DNA of 64,000 bases from Meconema thalassinum (lineage: Eukaryota > Arthropoda > Insecta > Orthoptera > Tettigoniidae): positions 372,001-436,000 of the forward strand of contig CAMPQE020000054.1 in assembly GCA_946902985.2 (NCBI GenBank), written 5' to 3'. Of this stretch, positions 11,902 through 23,389 are shown piece by piece. Every line of letters begins with the position of its first letter. Position 1 is the first letter of the stretch. Below the pieces are notes generated by a model that ran no database searches, was not told the origin of the DNA, and worked only from the letters and a program-made list of their open reading frames with translations. Both the position numbers and the translations under genes were made by a program.

Positions 11902-12067
11902 CCCACAACAAGGTTAAGTATTTTCCACCAACACCAAAACTGTTAAACAAGACCAGGGGTTTCATGCAACGCAGTGTGTTCAAAGGTAGTCCACCCAAGT
12001 GAGAGTGGAAATGATAACGACATGTCTTTATATATGCTACGTTGCATGTATAATCATTTTTTCCCAC
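11902..12067 (-). other. Candidate 5' exon of the small spliced gene
   Basis: A minus-strand stretch ends in a donor GTAGGT at 11901. Its only long frame (from Met 12067) leaves phase 1 and does not join the next exon in frame. It is therefore more likely 5' untranslated. Upstream, 12070-12310 holds two ~110-bp direct repeats (cacgtggacag[ca]taacg..caaagtgaacacctg) that could be promoter-proximal. Confidence 0.3.
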
Positions 12068-12079
12068 GCTTTGAACATT

Positions 12080-12310
12080 CTGTTATCATGCACGTGGACA
12101 GCTAACGCCCAAAGTGAACACCTGTGGCGAATCAAATTTCACATGAACTTGCATTTTGTCACGTACGAAGCAAAACAGGATGTAACTTGTTAACAGTTAT
12201 CGTGCACGTGGACAGATAACGTCCAAGGTGAACACCTGCGGTAGATCAAATTTCACTTGAACTTGCATTTTGTCACGTACGAAGCAAGACAGGATGTCAC
12301 TGGTTTAGCG
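12080..12310. repeat. Direct duplication ~115 bp inside the Polinton-like element
   Basis: The block 'ttatc[ag][tc]gcacgtggacag.taacg' through 'cacgtacgaagcaa.acaggatgt' occurs at about 12082-12185 and again at 12196-12298. Both include cacctg[tc]gg and aacttgcattttgtcac. The repeat lies upstream of the minus-strand genes, where a promoter or enhancer would be expected, but function is not shown. Confidence 0.7.
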
Positions 12311-12933
12311 TGCATGTGGTTTCACATGTGTTCACATGCATTTCACACTCCCCTGCCACCACGATGGTCAGATTATTTCACTTTCAAGCGTCTTGGTCAT
12401 TTTCCATTGCACTTGTTGTCAAGTCAGATCAGCGCCTTCCAATAAGCTCAATTGACATTCACCTCCTGCTCCTCGGCAAGTTTGTTTTCTCTACTCGCTT
12501 CGACCAACATAGAACCAAGTTCTCATCACCGTTTACACGTTAAAGGTAAAATATCAGAAAACGAACCCTCGCTCTGTCATACTCCGACCCGCCGAAATAG
12601 CGATTGTTCTATTAAGCATGATCCTTGTGGTTAGCGACAGGTTCGTTGAAACACACACACACCCAGCCGTATCGTCTCTCTCAACCACCACGCTTCATGG
12701 ACATTATAAACAGGTAAAGAAAAAGAAAACGTTATTTCAACATGTATGACGTTAGGCCCTTTGTGAATTATCTTTTTGGAAAAAATATCTACCACATTTG
12801 AAAGGGGGCGTTAGCCCGAGTCCTAGGACACCTCGTACACGTCTATAGCGTTATTGGTTCGTGAGATATCGGCAAAAATCACAAAAAACAGGTGTTTACC
12901 CCAAAATCGAGTTTCCCATTTTTTTAAATTACA

Positions 12934-13660
12934 ATGAGTGGTCCATAGTAAAGAGGACATCACCCCGAGTACTTGGACCTGTCGAACACACCTCTAGCAT
13001 GATTGGTTCGCGAGATATAGCAAAACGTTCAAAATCATGGTTTTCCCCCCCAAAAAACCGTGTTTCCAGCATTTCACCATTTCGACATCTACATTTCCGT
13101 AAATAGCGCAACAAGACGAATAAAACGAATCCAAGCACGCCTTCCTAGCATGACTCCTTCCATTCCAAGGTCGCAGGGGCTCACCACTTGCTTTTGGAAG
13201 CAGCTCTCTCCTAACCCCACTTCTACAGGTTTTCATTCTAGAGACTTGAAATTTATTTTGGGGGTAGAGGGGGTAGGGACCATTGATTTACGTCAAACAA
13301 TTTCTTTTGTAGAGTTCCTAGTTTCCAAAATATAGGATTTTCAAAATTCGAGTGTTTAAAAAAAAAACATAAAAAGTAAAAATGTTTTATTATAGAAATT
13401 AAAGGTCATAAATACCATTTGATTGAGCCATGGCACAACGTTCTATCCTGTTTGGTTTTCAAACTATCGCCTATTTTCGAAAACAAAAAATTCAAAATAT
13501 TTTTCAAAAATATAACGAGTGGTCCATGGCAAAGCCCCCGTCATCCCGAGTCCAACGACACATCATTCGTGAATCTCCGACAACGGGTTCGGGAGTTATC
13601 GGCTCGCATTGTGAGTAGTGGTGGGGGGGGGGGGGGCAGAACTGTCACTACTCCCCTACT
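12934..13660 (-). repeat. Right terminal inverted repeat with internal sub-repeats
   Basis: This is the inverted mate of 8619-9338. A ~90-bp motif (gagtggtccat...ccgagt...ttcg[cg]gag[ta]tat[ac]g) occurs at about 12934-13025 and 13516-13610. A third diverged version lies just inside the arm at 12797-12875. So the TIR grew from a shorter repeated module. Confidence 0.8.
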
Positions 13661-13666
13661 CACTAG

Positions 13667-14800
13667 GTTTCGTAAAATAAATGGTAACCCCATTATATCT
13701 TCGGTGGTAGCACGCCACTGCTCCATAAAATGTCGCGCGGAATCACTATTAATATTTCCAAGCATAAACGTTGGTTGGCGTGAATACAAAATTTTATGTT
13801 GCATGAACAAAGTTTTTACACACCCTGTAGTCTGAGTAACAGGTGATACGCACGACAAAGTATATGTGCATATTTGCAAATGTCTAGTTAAAATGTCGGC
13901 TTATAATCATTCCGCCACTGAGAAATAAATGTGATGTTTCATCCCCGTGATAACCCATGTTCCACTGTAATAATCCTATCAGCTGTGCCTTCAAATGTAC
14001 CGTCAAGAACTTGTAATGTTTTGCTTGCTTGTAGGCACGCATACTTGAAGCATAAAAGTATGTAATAAGTGAAGTTTCAAATGTGCATATTGTATAACGC
14101 AGTAGAAAATGTTTATAATGTCACTGAAAACTCGCATTGAAATGCATGTTCGTGGCTTGTCAAAATGTCGGCTAAGTTAGCTGCAATATGTTCTTGGCTG
14201 TAACACATCGCTCCAGAAAGTCACTTTGTGTTAGCGTGTCCGGCAAATACTTGCTACTATCACGGCTGAATTGCACTGCGTAGAATGTTCTGTTAGACTA
14301 ACCATGGAAGTCACGTTCATTGTAATAATGCAGGCTGAAACTGGTCGCTATTTCTCACCGTATGACAACGTACTTTCTAGACCGAACATAAGATGTCGAC
14401 CGTGCCCGACTGTATTGAACTGCACGCTGCATCTTGCCCTACCGTATTGAAACTTGCAAGTCTTTATGCGTGACCGCAATGTTATATTGCTGCGTTCCAA
14501 CCGCACTTTCACCGTGTCTATAGAATACTTTGACTTTGCTCAGAGATGACGAACATAATAATAATTTCTGGTAGCCACACAGCCCCGCTGCTCGCTTGTC
14601 ACATGACCCAGTTCCTCTCCTTTTTAGAGTATGGGTAGTCATCTCGCCTTCATTCTGACGTCATTCACCCTGTTTAAGAACAATATTCACCCATAATAAC
14701 TATTAAATCTTCAATTAAGGGGTTTTCAACCATCACAAAAGGTAATAAAAATATTTCCATAACAATTTCTTCTTTCTGGACATGTGATGAAGTCGTAAAT
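13667..14800. other. No gene recognised
   Basis: This is flanking DNA right of the Polinton-like element. A minus-strand frame here (about 13665-13879) stays open into the TIR, with RQPTFMLGNINSDSARHF as its core. Another lies at 14439-14642. Neither shows a family motif I can name. They may be pieces of old elements. Confidence 0.4.
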
Positions 14801-15485
14801 TATTAAATAACCACTACTCTTGCTGATGAACTGGCATTACTTGCAGTAAATCCGCATACATTAACAAACATGTTGCAATGTTTAATGGATACAGCAACAG
14901 AATATGTAATGAAAATCAATTTTAAGAAGACCAAGATTCTGGTGATAAGTAAGCATCAACACGAACTAAATATTACCATAAATAAAGAACCAGTACAACA
15001 GGTCAGTCGTTTTAAATACCTTGGTCAGATCTTCACAGAAGACCTACGATGTGAAGTTGAAATCAGGAGCCGTATAGCCATGGCCAAGCAGGCATTCCGT
15101 GAAAAGCATTCTCTAATTTGTCAACGCTCGATGTCCCTCTGCTTTAGAAAACAACTGGTTAAGACCTACATATGGCCAGTTGCAATGTACTGCAGTGAGA
15201 CCTGGTCAATGAATAGAGGTGACATTAAACGACTAGAAGCGTTTTAGATGTGGTGTTGGCGCCGAATGGAAAAGATCAGCTGGGTAGAGAAAATGACCAA
15301 CATAACGGTGCTGTATCGAATAAAGGAAAAACGGCAAATGATCCGCCAGATATATAGAAGGAGATCCACCTGGCTTGGCCACATGTTACGACATGGTGGC
15401 CTGATGATTGACATACTAGAAGGCAAAATACCCGAAAAACGCCCTCGCGGGAGGCCACGGGACACTTTCATGAGATATTTCCTAC
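14800..15485 (+). mobile_element. LINE fragment A, left part (RT C-terminus)
   Basis: The plus strand begins inside the RT at a degenerate FADD block (LADELALLA, ~14820). It continues through thumb motifs (MKINFKKTKILVIS; RFKYLGQIF near 15010; YCSETWSMNRGDIKRLEAF). One stop at 15245 follows, then the CWRRMEKISW, LGHMLRHGG and RPRGRPRDTFMRYF blocks. The last codons are interrupted at 15485 by the gypsy element. The frame continues exactly at 24052. The 5' part is absent, as usual for truncated LINEs. Confidence 0.85.
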
Positions 15486-15612
15486 TGAACCCTTGCAAAG
15501 AAGCATATGAGACTCAGTTTCGGAGGGTGTAACGGTTCATATTCGTAAGTTGCTGTTAGGGCGCTTCATTAACTTGCAGGGTAACATATAACAAAATAAC
15601 ATGCAGGAAAGA
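15486..15612 (-). repeat. Residual 3' LTR of gypsy element 1
   Basis: About 125 bp match the end of the 5' LTR (21051-21178) with few differences (cggaggg versus cggggggg, ctgttagggcgc versus ctgtcagggctc). The match stops abruptly where integrase-coding sequence begins, which marks the deletion junction. Confidence 0.85.
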
Positions 15613-18139
15613 GTGAAGCCAGAATAAAGTTGTTCGGCTTTGTGCGCTGACAAGCGTCACACGTTCTAATTACTTCAAAAATGGTGAATCTCATCTTGGG
15701 CCAAGTAAAGGTCTCCCCTATCGTAGCTTCAGTCTTATCCGTGCCGATATGTGCTAGGCTCTCGTGCACATGCCAAGTTAATCCCCTCTGTAATGATGCT
15801 GGAACTAAGATCCGCAGTTTAGTATGATGCTCATCCACGTACTTATGTAACAAGTTATTTAAGTAGTGAAATCTCGCTTGTTTAGCACTGGCTTCTCGGT
15901 ACTCCGGTGAATTTGGTTGTAACTCCTTCCTATAGAATTTTATCATCATCATCATCCATGGGTCTGCTTCTTGCTCCTTCCGAATATCCTTCAATCTTGC
16001 CAAAAACTCACGAGCCTTAGGTGTCAAGGTAATATTGTGAACTTCCGCTGTTACTTCGTTTCCGTCCTCAGGATTTCTACTCAAGGCATCTGGTATGACA
16101 TTCATTTTCCCAGGACAATGCTCTATTGTGATGTCAAACTGCTGTATATAGATGGACCAGCGCGTAACTCTCTCACTTGCTATTGTTGTCTTGAATAAAA
16201 ATGTCAGTGCATGGTGGTCGGTTCTAACAATGATGGAATAACCATAGATCATCTTGCGCCACTGTTGAAGAGAATATAGAATCGCTAGTAGCTCAAGTTC
16301 CGTAATTGTGTAGTTCCTCTCATGTTTCCGTAATTTACGACTCGTAAATGCCAAATAGGATTTCTTCTTGGGTTCTTCAGCGTCCTCTTGGTACAGCATA
16401 GCACCAATCCCAATTCACGAAGCGTCTGCTTGAATGATAAATTGCTTCTCAAAATCCGGATATCCAAGTTTCACACAGTTTTCCAATAAATCCTTCGTTG
16501 CTTTAAAAGACCTGTCGCACTCCTCGTTCCACGACCATCGATTCGCTTTCTTCAACATCTCCTGCATAGGCGCTACTGTTTCTGTGTAACCAGGGCAATT
16601 TTCTTTGAAGAAGCCTGTCACTCCCAAAAACGCTCTCACGTGTTTGACTTTGGTAGGTGTGGGAAATTTCTTAATAGCATCAATCTTGGCTGGATTAGAC
16701 CGCACGCCCTCGACATCAATTATATGCCCCAAATATAAAATCTCGCTCTGGCAAAAATGTGACTTTTTTAAGTTGATTTTGAAGTTCATGGTTCTCAAGT
16801 TGTCCAGTAGTTTATTTAAATTTATCAAGTGTTCTTCCATTGTCTCAGAAGCGATTAATATGTCGTCAACATATCTCGTGGTGAAGTTCTTGACTTCCTC
16901 AGTCAGATTTCTATCGAGTGCTCTAATGAGTGCACATCCCGCAGTTTTCACGCCAAAGGGCATTCGACACCAGATATAACTTTGATTATCGAATAAAAAT
17001 CCCGTCAACAGTTGGGATTTTTCTTCAAGTTCAAGATGGTGGAAACTATTCGTCAAATCAACACTTAAGTATATCTTCTTCCCACGGAAGCCTTTCAAAA
17101 CATCTTTGATCCTAGGTGCTTGGTCGTGCTCAACTAGCAGTTTGCTGTTCAAAACTCGCGCGTCTAGGCATAGCCTAATTGATCCGTTTGGCTTGGTCAC
17201 AGCCAATATTGCGTTCAGGTAAGGGGTTGCCGCTTTCCTTATCATGCCAGAATCTAATAAGTTAGTAATAATGTCCTTCACCTGAGAAAAGTGTTTCTCT
17301 GGGATCGGGTACAATTTACTTTTAAATGGGGTCCAATCTGTTACCTGCATCGCATATTGAGAATTTAAAACTTTCCCAGGTACGGTGTCAAAAGCTCCTT
17401 TATGTAATCTTAAAATTTCTTCCAGTCTTCTTCTATCAGATTCCCCTACGATGGCCTCCTTAAGCCGCTCCTGAAGTAGAATTTCGAATTTGGTTCCGCT
17501 AATTTCTTCTTCCGCCAAATGCACCCAAAGTTCCTGCGAAATATCTCGGCTGTCAATTTCTAGCACTGCTGTCTGGCTGACTGGCTCTCCCATCAAGATC
17601 TTATCTCCGGCCTCATTAGTGCATTCCTCAACAACCCAAGTATTGGCCTCTCTCTCCAACGGATTCTCTTCCATATTTAAACCCACATGATCCAATCCTT
17701 CTACTTGTTTGAAGCTTACAGTGTTGTTATGTAAATCAATTACAGCATGAAAGTCGCAGATGAAATTGGCTCCTAAAATTACGTTGTAGTTCATCTTTGG
17801 AATGACAATGAATGTTTGTGAAAAAGTATGGTTCAATATTTTCAGATCTAGAAATGCTTGCTGTTTACAATTCATAGTTTTGTCAGGAATGACACCTCTG
17901 ACTTTCATTAGTGGTACCAGCATAATGGGAACAGTCTGTTTTCTTGCTATTTCCTTTATCAAAATTTCAGTGACTAAGCTCACCTGGCTACCTGTATCAA
18001 TCAAACATCTCACCCTCATGCCTCCAATATGCGCGTAAATAATTGGTAGCTGTCTGATAACATTTTCACGGTTCTTCATCACTTCCTCCAGGCAGTCGTC
18101 CGGGAATGCTACCCACTCTTCTATATTGGCCACTATCAT
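15613..18139 (-). pseudogene. pol: Gypsy element 1 Pol: protease, RT, RNase H, truncated integrase
   Basis: The polyprotein replicates the element's RNA into DNA. From 18139: an aspartic protease with CLIDTGSQVSLV (residues ~46-58) and the ILGANF block; then RT with LCLDARVLN, DLTNSFHHLELE, MPFGVKTAG and the catalytic RYVDDILIAS; then RNase H with QADAS, TELELLAIL, RTDHHAL and DALSRN. A TGA at about 16415-16417, right after the RNase H QADAS block, breaks the frame in place. The integrase stops after its HHCC zinc finger (HVHESLAHIG ... CDACQRTKP) at the deletion into the LTR. Neither the DDE core nor the polypurine tract survives. Non-functional. Confidence 0.9.
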
Positions 18140-18147
18140 CTCTTCTT

Positions 18148-19291
18148 TCAGTTCATTTGGTTTTTTTTATCCCGGGCCCCATTAGTTGTGTTTCGCCAGT
18201 TATCATTCTGTCGCTCCTGTTGCCTCAATAAACTCTCTGCCCCCTCTCCTTGATGGTTGTCTGGGCTCTGTCTGTTCGCCATGGCACGCCCCCACTTCTC
18301 CTTCTCCGCTTCTTCAGTACTTAATTGATCCAAGTATTTACGGGATTCAATATATCGCTCGTCCCAGTTGTTCCGATAATCTCCTCTATTTTCTTGGCGA
18401 TAGTCCCTGCCGTTATTCCATCTACCATCTCCATTTCTTTGGTAAGGTCTACCTTGTCTCTGGTTTCCCCTCCAATTTGTGTACTCCCGCTGGTACGTCC
18501 ACTGATTATTTTGATTTTGGTTATTCTGAGGGTATCTCCCGCGGTTATTCTGATAATTCTGATTGTTGTTATGGAACTGGTTTCGGCCGTCAAAATCTTG
18601 TCTTCTTGGCGTGAATTGTGTCCCTGTGGACTGTGTCTTAGTTTGGTTCCCCTGGCTGTGGTTATTTTGGAGTCCCTGAACTACCTCTGCCGTGTTGACA
18701 CATTCCAAATTCCTTCTTCCTGTCTGTGGGCTTACCATACTCGTCTCGTCTAAGTGTCTGAGTAATTCTTCGGCTTGGACTGCGGTCTGAATGTTTCCTG
18801 CGACTAATAATTTTTGGATGTGCATAGGGAGTTGTTTCCCGATGGTTAGAACCATATTTTGTTCGCTAGGCGGGTCGTCAAAGTCTCTGAATTTTACCAA
18901 TTGCTGACAGAAGAATTCTGAAAAACGGGTTGGATGTGTACTATGATATTTGCGCGTGTACAGGTCCATTCTCAACCCCTGTTGTAACGAAGGACTCCAA
19001 AACTTCTTCAAAAATGCCTCGTGGAATTGAGCCATGTCTGTGAACGTGTACTTGAAACTTAAAAACCAGGTCAGGCTAGGTCCTTCTAAAAATTTCTCCA
19101 CCAGTCTTAATTGTTTCTCAGGGCCGATGTGCTGGTCATTAAAGTAATCAGTTAACTGCCGTAGAAATGCTTTGGGAGTGGTTTTGGGAGTGGTTCCTGA
19201 ATGTTCCTTAAACTTATCGGGCTTAAAATCATTACCCCGAATGACTTGGATGACTTGGGCTGGTGCCAAGTTCGGTTGCGGTGTTGAAGTC
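18148..19291 (-). pseudogene. gag: Gypsy element 1 Gag, capsid and NQ/RG-rich tail
   Basis: The first Met at 19269 (MAPAQVIQVI) is probably internal. The frame joins the coiled-coil part upstream after a G-run shift at ~19292. Residues ~25-175 are a Gag capsid fold (FLRQLTDYFNDQHIGP; LVEKFLEGPSLTWFLSFK; FSEFFCQQLVKFRDF). The C-terminal third is rich in Asn, Gln, Arg and Gly (NNNQNYQNNRGRYPQNNQNQ) and has no CCHC zinc knuckle. Arg/Gly-rich RNA binding probably replaces it. It ends at the slippery site before pol. Confidence 0.85.
18160..18166 (-). promoter_or_regulatory. Candidate -1 ribosomal frameshift site, A AAA AAC
   Basis: On the minus strand the gag frame reads GAT AAA AAA AAC CAA ATG AAC TGA. 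The heptamer A-AAA-AAC fits the X-XXY-YYZ slippery rule in the correct register. The pol frame is exactly -1 relative to gag, and it opens just upstream, after a TAA that ends at the T run. A -1 slip would fuse Gag to protease. I do not see an obvious strong stem-loop in the next 40 bases. Confidence 0.65.
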
Positions 19292-20508
19292 CCCCCCTGT
19301 ACTGCTGGAATGCATTCGTCGTTAGTCTGGGACTTTGACCCCGACTCGTGTCCTCAGCCAACTTTAAACCTGCAGGACTCCCAATACTTGTTTGCTTCTC
19401 CGGTATATTTTCAGTTGAAAATAATGTCGCATTCTCTAACGATCTAATCTCGTTTTTTATGATTAATTCTGAGTTTTCCTGTAATTTTGACTTTACATTT
19501 TCCTCCAGCGCCTGCATTCGCTTTAAAACTGCCAGCCTTTCTTCCTTATTCGCATGAGCCTGCTGGTCCCAATCTCGCCGGAACCTACTTTTCAAGCTTT
19601 CCTGATTTTTCTCTAGCTCTTCACGTATCTGTTCTTGCGTTTTTACTAGTTGTTCCCCCACCTCTTCTCTTATAGCCTCTTGTGTTTTCATTAGCTGACC
19701 TTCCAAATTATCCTGAGTCTTGACGAGCTGCTCTCCTACTTCTTGTCTTATGACCTCTTGTGTGTTTATTAGCTGGCCTTCCATCTCTTTTCTTATGATC
19801 TCTTGTGTTCTGCCTAATTGCTCCTCTAAATTCTCCCGCAAGTGTATCCGCTCGGTTTCAGCCTTAACCTCGACTTTATCTATTTCCTTTATTAATTCCA
19901 GCACGTTGTTGTCTACCGAATTAATTTGCTGTTGTAGTTTCTCTTGAGTTTTCTTCACTCCCGCGGTGTTACTGACACATGCTGCCTCTATCTGCTTGAG
20001 TTTATCTGCCACCATCTCGTCAAATTGCACTAATTTTTTATCAAATTTCGCCTCCAATTTCTTAATTTCGCCTGACTGTTTGATGTTGTTTTCCGCAACC
20101 TCGCCTGCCAGTTTCTCTACTTTTTGAACGCTCTGATTAATGTCATTAGTGATTTTTCCTAATTGTTCGGTTTGTGCCGTTTGTGTTACCGCCTGTTGTG
20201 ACAATTTGTGATTGAGTTCATTTAATTGTTTGTCCGTGTCTAATTTCTGGACTTCTAACTGGACCGAAATATTACCGCTCATATCAAGTAATTGTTTTTC
20301 GCAGTTCTTTAATTGTTTATCTAATTGTTCTTCCGTCTTTACGGACATCTGCACTAATTGTTCTTCCGTTTTCGCGGACATTTGGATCGACATCTGTTCT
20401 AATTGTTTTTCACTATGCTCACGCTGAGCTCCTAATTGTTCTTTCAATTGTTTCTCCGTCTTTACGGACATCTGTTCTAACAATGCCTTAATCTCATCAA
20501 CACTCGCC
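19152..20508 (-). pseudogene. gag: Gypsy element 1 Gag, N-terminal coiled coil
   Basis: The frame is open for 479 codons from 20591. The start MASVDEIKALLEQM at 20508 is preferred because it opens the coiled coil. Almost the entire length is heptad-patterned, with internally repeated modules (MSVKTEEQL; EVGEQLVKTQE and REELEKNQE variants). The frame runs past the expected capsid join into a short unrelated tail ending at 19152. One base is apparently missing from the C7 (plus strand) run near 19292. Long coiled coils upstream of capsid presumably drive assembly. The shift may be mutation, programmed slippage or an assembly error. Confidence 0.75.
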
Positions 20509-21050
20509 ATATCACACACAAAAATATATTCAGAGAAAAACAGGGTTATGGGCCAAGGTTTCAGCCCTATACACACATACATGTCACACATTTAAATATT
20601 ACTGGCTCTAATTTAATGAAAATTTCAGTATCAAAATTTACTGAATACAATGACACTTATTCCCAAACAACAAAATAACCCCTAGTGATCTGCTTTTAAA
20701 TTCCTAACCAACAGAATTTACGAAACCCCAATTAACCGAAGTCAATTAAATGTCAAATATAAGGCAACATCTTCCCGCTTTGACTGAGTTCATCAATAAT
20801 GCAAATTTCTAATTTTAATGTGGGCGCCAGAACAAGTTTATAACAAATACAAAATCAAATTCTAACCTTGTTCAATATTTCTAACTTTAGGAACTCAGTG
20901 ATTTTACTAATGCACATGGCGGTACAACATCGCCTCAATTTACTGAATTTACATGTCCGCTTGACCTGGCATCATTTCTCAACGAAATAAATATGAGATC
21001 AGCGAAGCAACAACATCAACAACCCCACTTGGGCAGCCATTTTTGTTTTA
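20509..21050 (-). other. Gypsy element 1 untranslated leader
   Basis: This is AT-rich sequence between the 5' LTR and the gag start. The minus strand contains no long frame. The candidate primer-binding site is at its LTR end. Confidence 0.6.
21021..21039 (-). other. Candidate primer-binding site
   Basis: On the minus strand, TGGCTGCCCAAGTGGGGTT starts 11 bases after the LTR's terminal CA. It begins with TGG, as required to pair with a tRNA 3' CCA end. I cannot assign the tRNA. Confidence 0.5.
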
Positions 21051-23389
21051 TGAACCCTTGCAAAGAAGCATATGAGACTCAGTTTCGGGGGGTGTAACGG
21101 TTCATATTCGTAAGTTGCTGTCAGGGCTCTTCATTAACTTGCAGGGTAACATATAACAAAATAACATGCAGGAAAGAGTGAGGCCAGGGTTAAAACAACT
21201 GAATTTAATAACAAATCACCATATTTACATATAAACAATTAACAACAAAAACTCCCAACTGACTCCCATTTAATAAAATGCCAACAAAAAATAGGCGATA
21301 TCTCTGGAGAGATTAATTACCTGGACCAAGTGTCCTTAAAATAAAAATACAAAAGTGACCATATATGCGTATACCGTTCTACATGCATCACGATGTGTAC
21401 TTTGAATGCGTGATTCGTTATCATCCAGAATAATCCTTCAGACAACGAATCCACATTTCTTAGAGCTAGACCGACACGGGGGAACACAACTACACTACTT
21501 AATTAAACCGACACTTCCTAAATCTACTATAAACAAACACAAACTTTCCGTGTGAAATTGGAATCAAATTGCCGTAGCAACATTTACTGCCTAAAAACTT
21601 AGGACTTCTCACACAAATCAACACAAGTACATTAACACGTGACCAATAGAAAAATACACAAATGACCGCTGTCAAAATTTACAAGTACTCTACCACTACA
21701 CCACACGGGTGTGACACACAAAAATTACATGAATCGAGTCATAAACAAAGCAATAGGCACACAGCCAACATTTACGTTAATCACATTATTTTACCCATAC
21801 AACGTACAACAAGCCGTTACACACATGGCGAACTCCCCAATTAATTATGGCTTAAAAATTAACCATCACAATGAACAGGTTTGCTACATGAAAGCTTACA
21901 GGGATCAGTCGGACGAACAGGACTGCCTATCAAAAATAAGTCACAGGCAAAACGGGCGGTTTGTAGAACTCTGCATGTCTGTCAACCCACGTGTCAATAA
22001 CCTCGACCTCCCAGGACATGGGGTCGAATCTCGAAGAAGTGTGCCCCAAAGCACAATAATACGCGTGTGTGTCAGAAAAATATATGGACAAGAATCAGCA
22101 GTCTCCCTGGAGCACTCTGTCTTTCCATCTAAAATACAACAGCAGCAAAATATATGAGAGCGGTAGGACAACTACCCCCTCCTCACGTAGAATCAACACA
22201 CACTAGACACATTAACACACACAGAATCACACGTATGGGTTTTGACAGACCCTGAAATAAAAAGACACAAATAAAATCCACATGCTGGCGCCACCGTTCT
22301 ATGCCGTGACTAGTCACCTGAAAAGGACTCACGAAAAATCTAACAAAATTAGAACGAAGGTGTTCTACAAATTACTTTTAAGTTGGTGCGCTCGGCAACC
22401 CTAATATGAATAATAACCTGTTCAGCAAATATCTCACAATAATTTCCTCCCATTCCTATTTCAAATATTAACGTTAATAAAGCACCATTTATCGAATGTA
22501 ACGGGTTCCGCATTTGCAAGGATAAAAATCACGCACGCACGCCGCGCGCATTACATGTGACTCAAGGAAAAACAAAATATCAAACAAACACTTTGGCCAC
22601 GCGCCAACGGACATTTAAAACATTGAGCGTCGGTGCAAGTAAAACTCTAAAACAACAAGAAAAGAAAACATGACTATTTACAAAGTTCCCCGGCCAAATC
22701 TAACTACATAATTGAAATAATCCAATTTTAGTACATCACCGCTTCTGCTTGTAGAACTAAGGACATCCTCCTCAACCCATCGCCCTATGGACAAGTTAGC
22801 ATTCCATAGTAGTCGTCTGCGTTGATTTGTTGAAGCTCATCCCAACTTCAAACCACGTGCTGATCATCTTGGTATCGACTCCTTGGCAGAAAAGTTCAAT
22901 GTTAAATATTTTACATATCTATAATCGCTTGCAGGCTACTCAATTCACCCACAATTGTCCTAATGCGATTAATAGCGAAGACTGGCTCTAAATATATCGC
23001 ACACACGCATCATAAAAACACATATAAAATACACTGCAATTTATACATAAAATATACATCTCGAGTCCGCGCCACTGGCTCGTTAACAAGTTCAAAATCC
23101 TGGCTGCACTAGCAGTCGCTATCTCGTTCGGTATTTCTGTCCTGTACTCTGGACTTCGGCTCCGGTGAGCGCTAATTAGGGTGATACAATACTTCCCTCT
23201 TAGAGCTGAACTCGTCGTCTTTAACTGAATGTTACAAGTTATCACGCACTGGCGTGAAATGTTTAGCTCACCAAATAAAGTTGATTCCAGAATAAAACAA
23301 AATGTATTATAGCTTTAAAATTCGATACTACAATCGCTGTGACTTTAGCTCATCGGAGCTCACAAATAAATTAACTTCACTGATTTTAG

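Larger units (their letters stand above)
8619..13660. mobile_element. Polinton/Maverick-like non-autonomous element carrying an IAP gene
   Basis: This is a 5,042-bp unit bounded by ~720-bp terminal inverted repeats (8619-9338 and 12934-13660). The outer ends read AGTAGGGGAG... and, inverted, the same. The six bases outside are CACTGG on the left (8613-8618) and CACTAG on the right (13661-13666), a 6-bp target duplication with one mismatch. Long TIRs, an AG start and 6-bp duplications are hallmarks of Polinton/Maverick elements. No polymerase B, RVE integrase, protease or capsid gene is present, so this would be a non-autonomous or internally deleted derivative. Cargo, all on the minus strand: a small spliced gene (11216-11789), an IAP pseudogene (9853-10871) and a 93-residue protein (9460-9741). 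Alternatives are a densovirus-like or other long-TIR element, but no NS1 or capsid is seen. Confidence 0.65.

Noticed and set aside
8619..13660. Densovirus (parvovirus) integration
   Set aside because: Size and long inverted ends would fit, but no NS1 helicase or capsid frame exists, and the 6-bp duplication with AG ends favours a Polinton-like element.
19172..20427. Plus-strand ORFs opposite gag
   Set aside because: Shadows of the repetitive coiled-coil coding sequence on the minus strand; Ser/Cys-rich composition typical of antisense frames.
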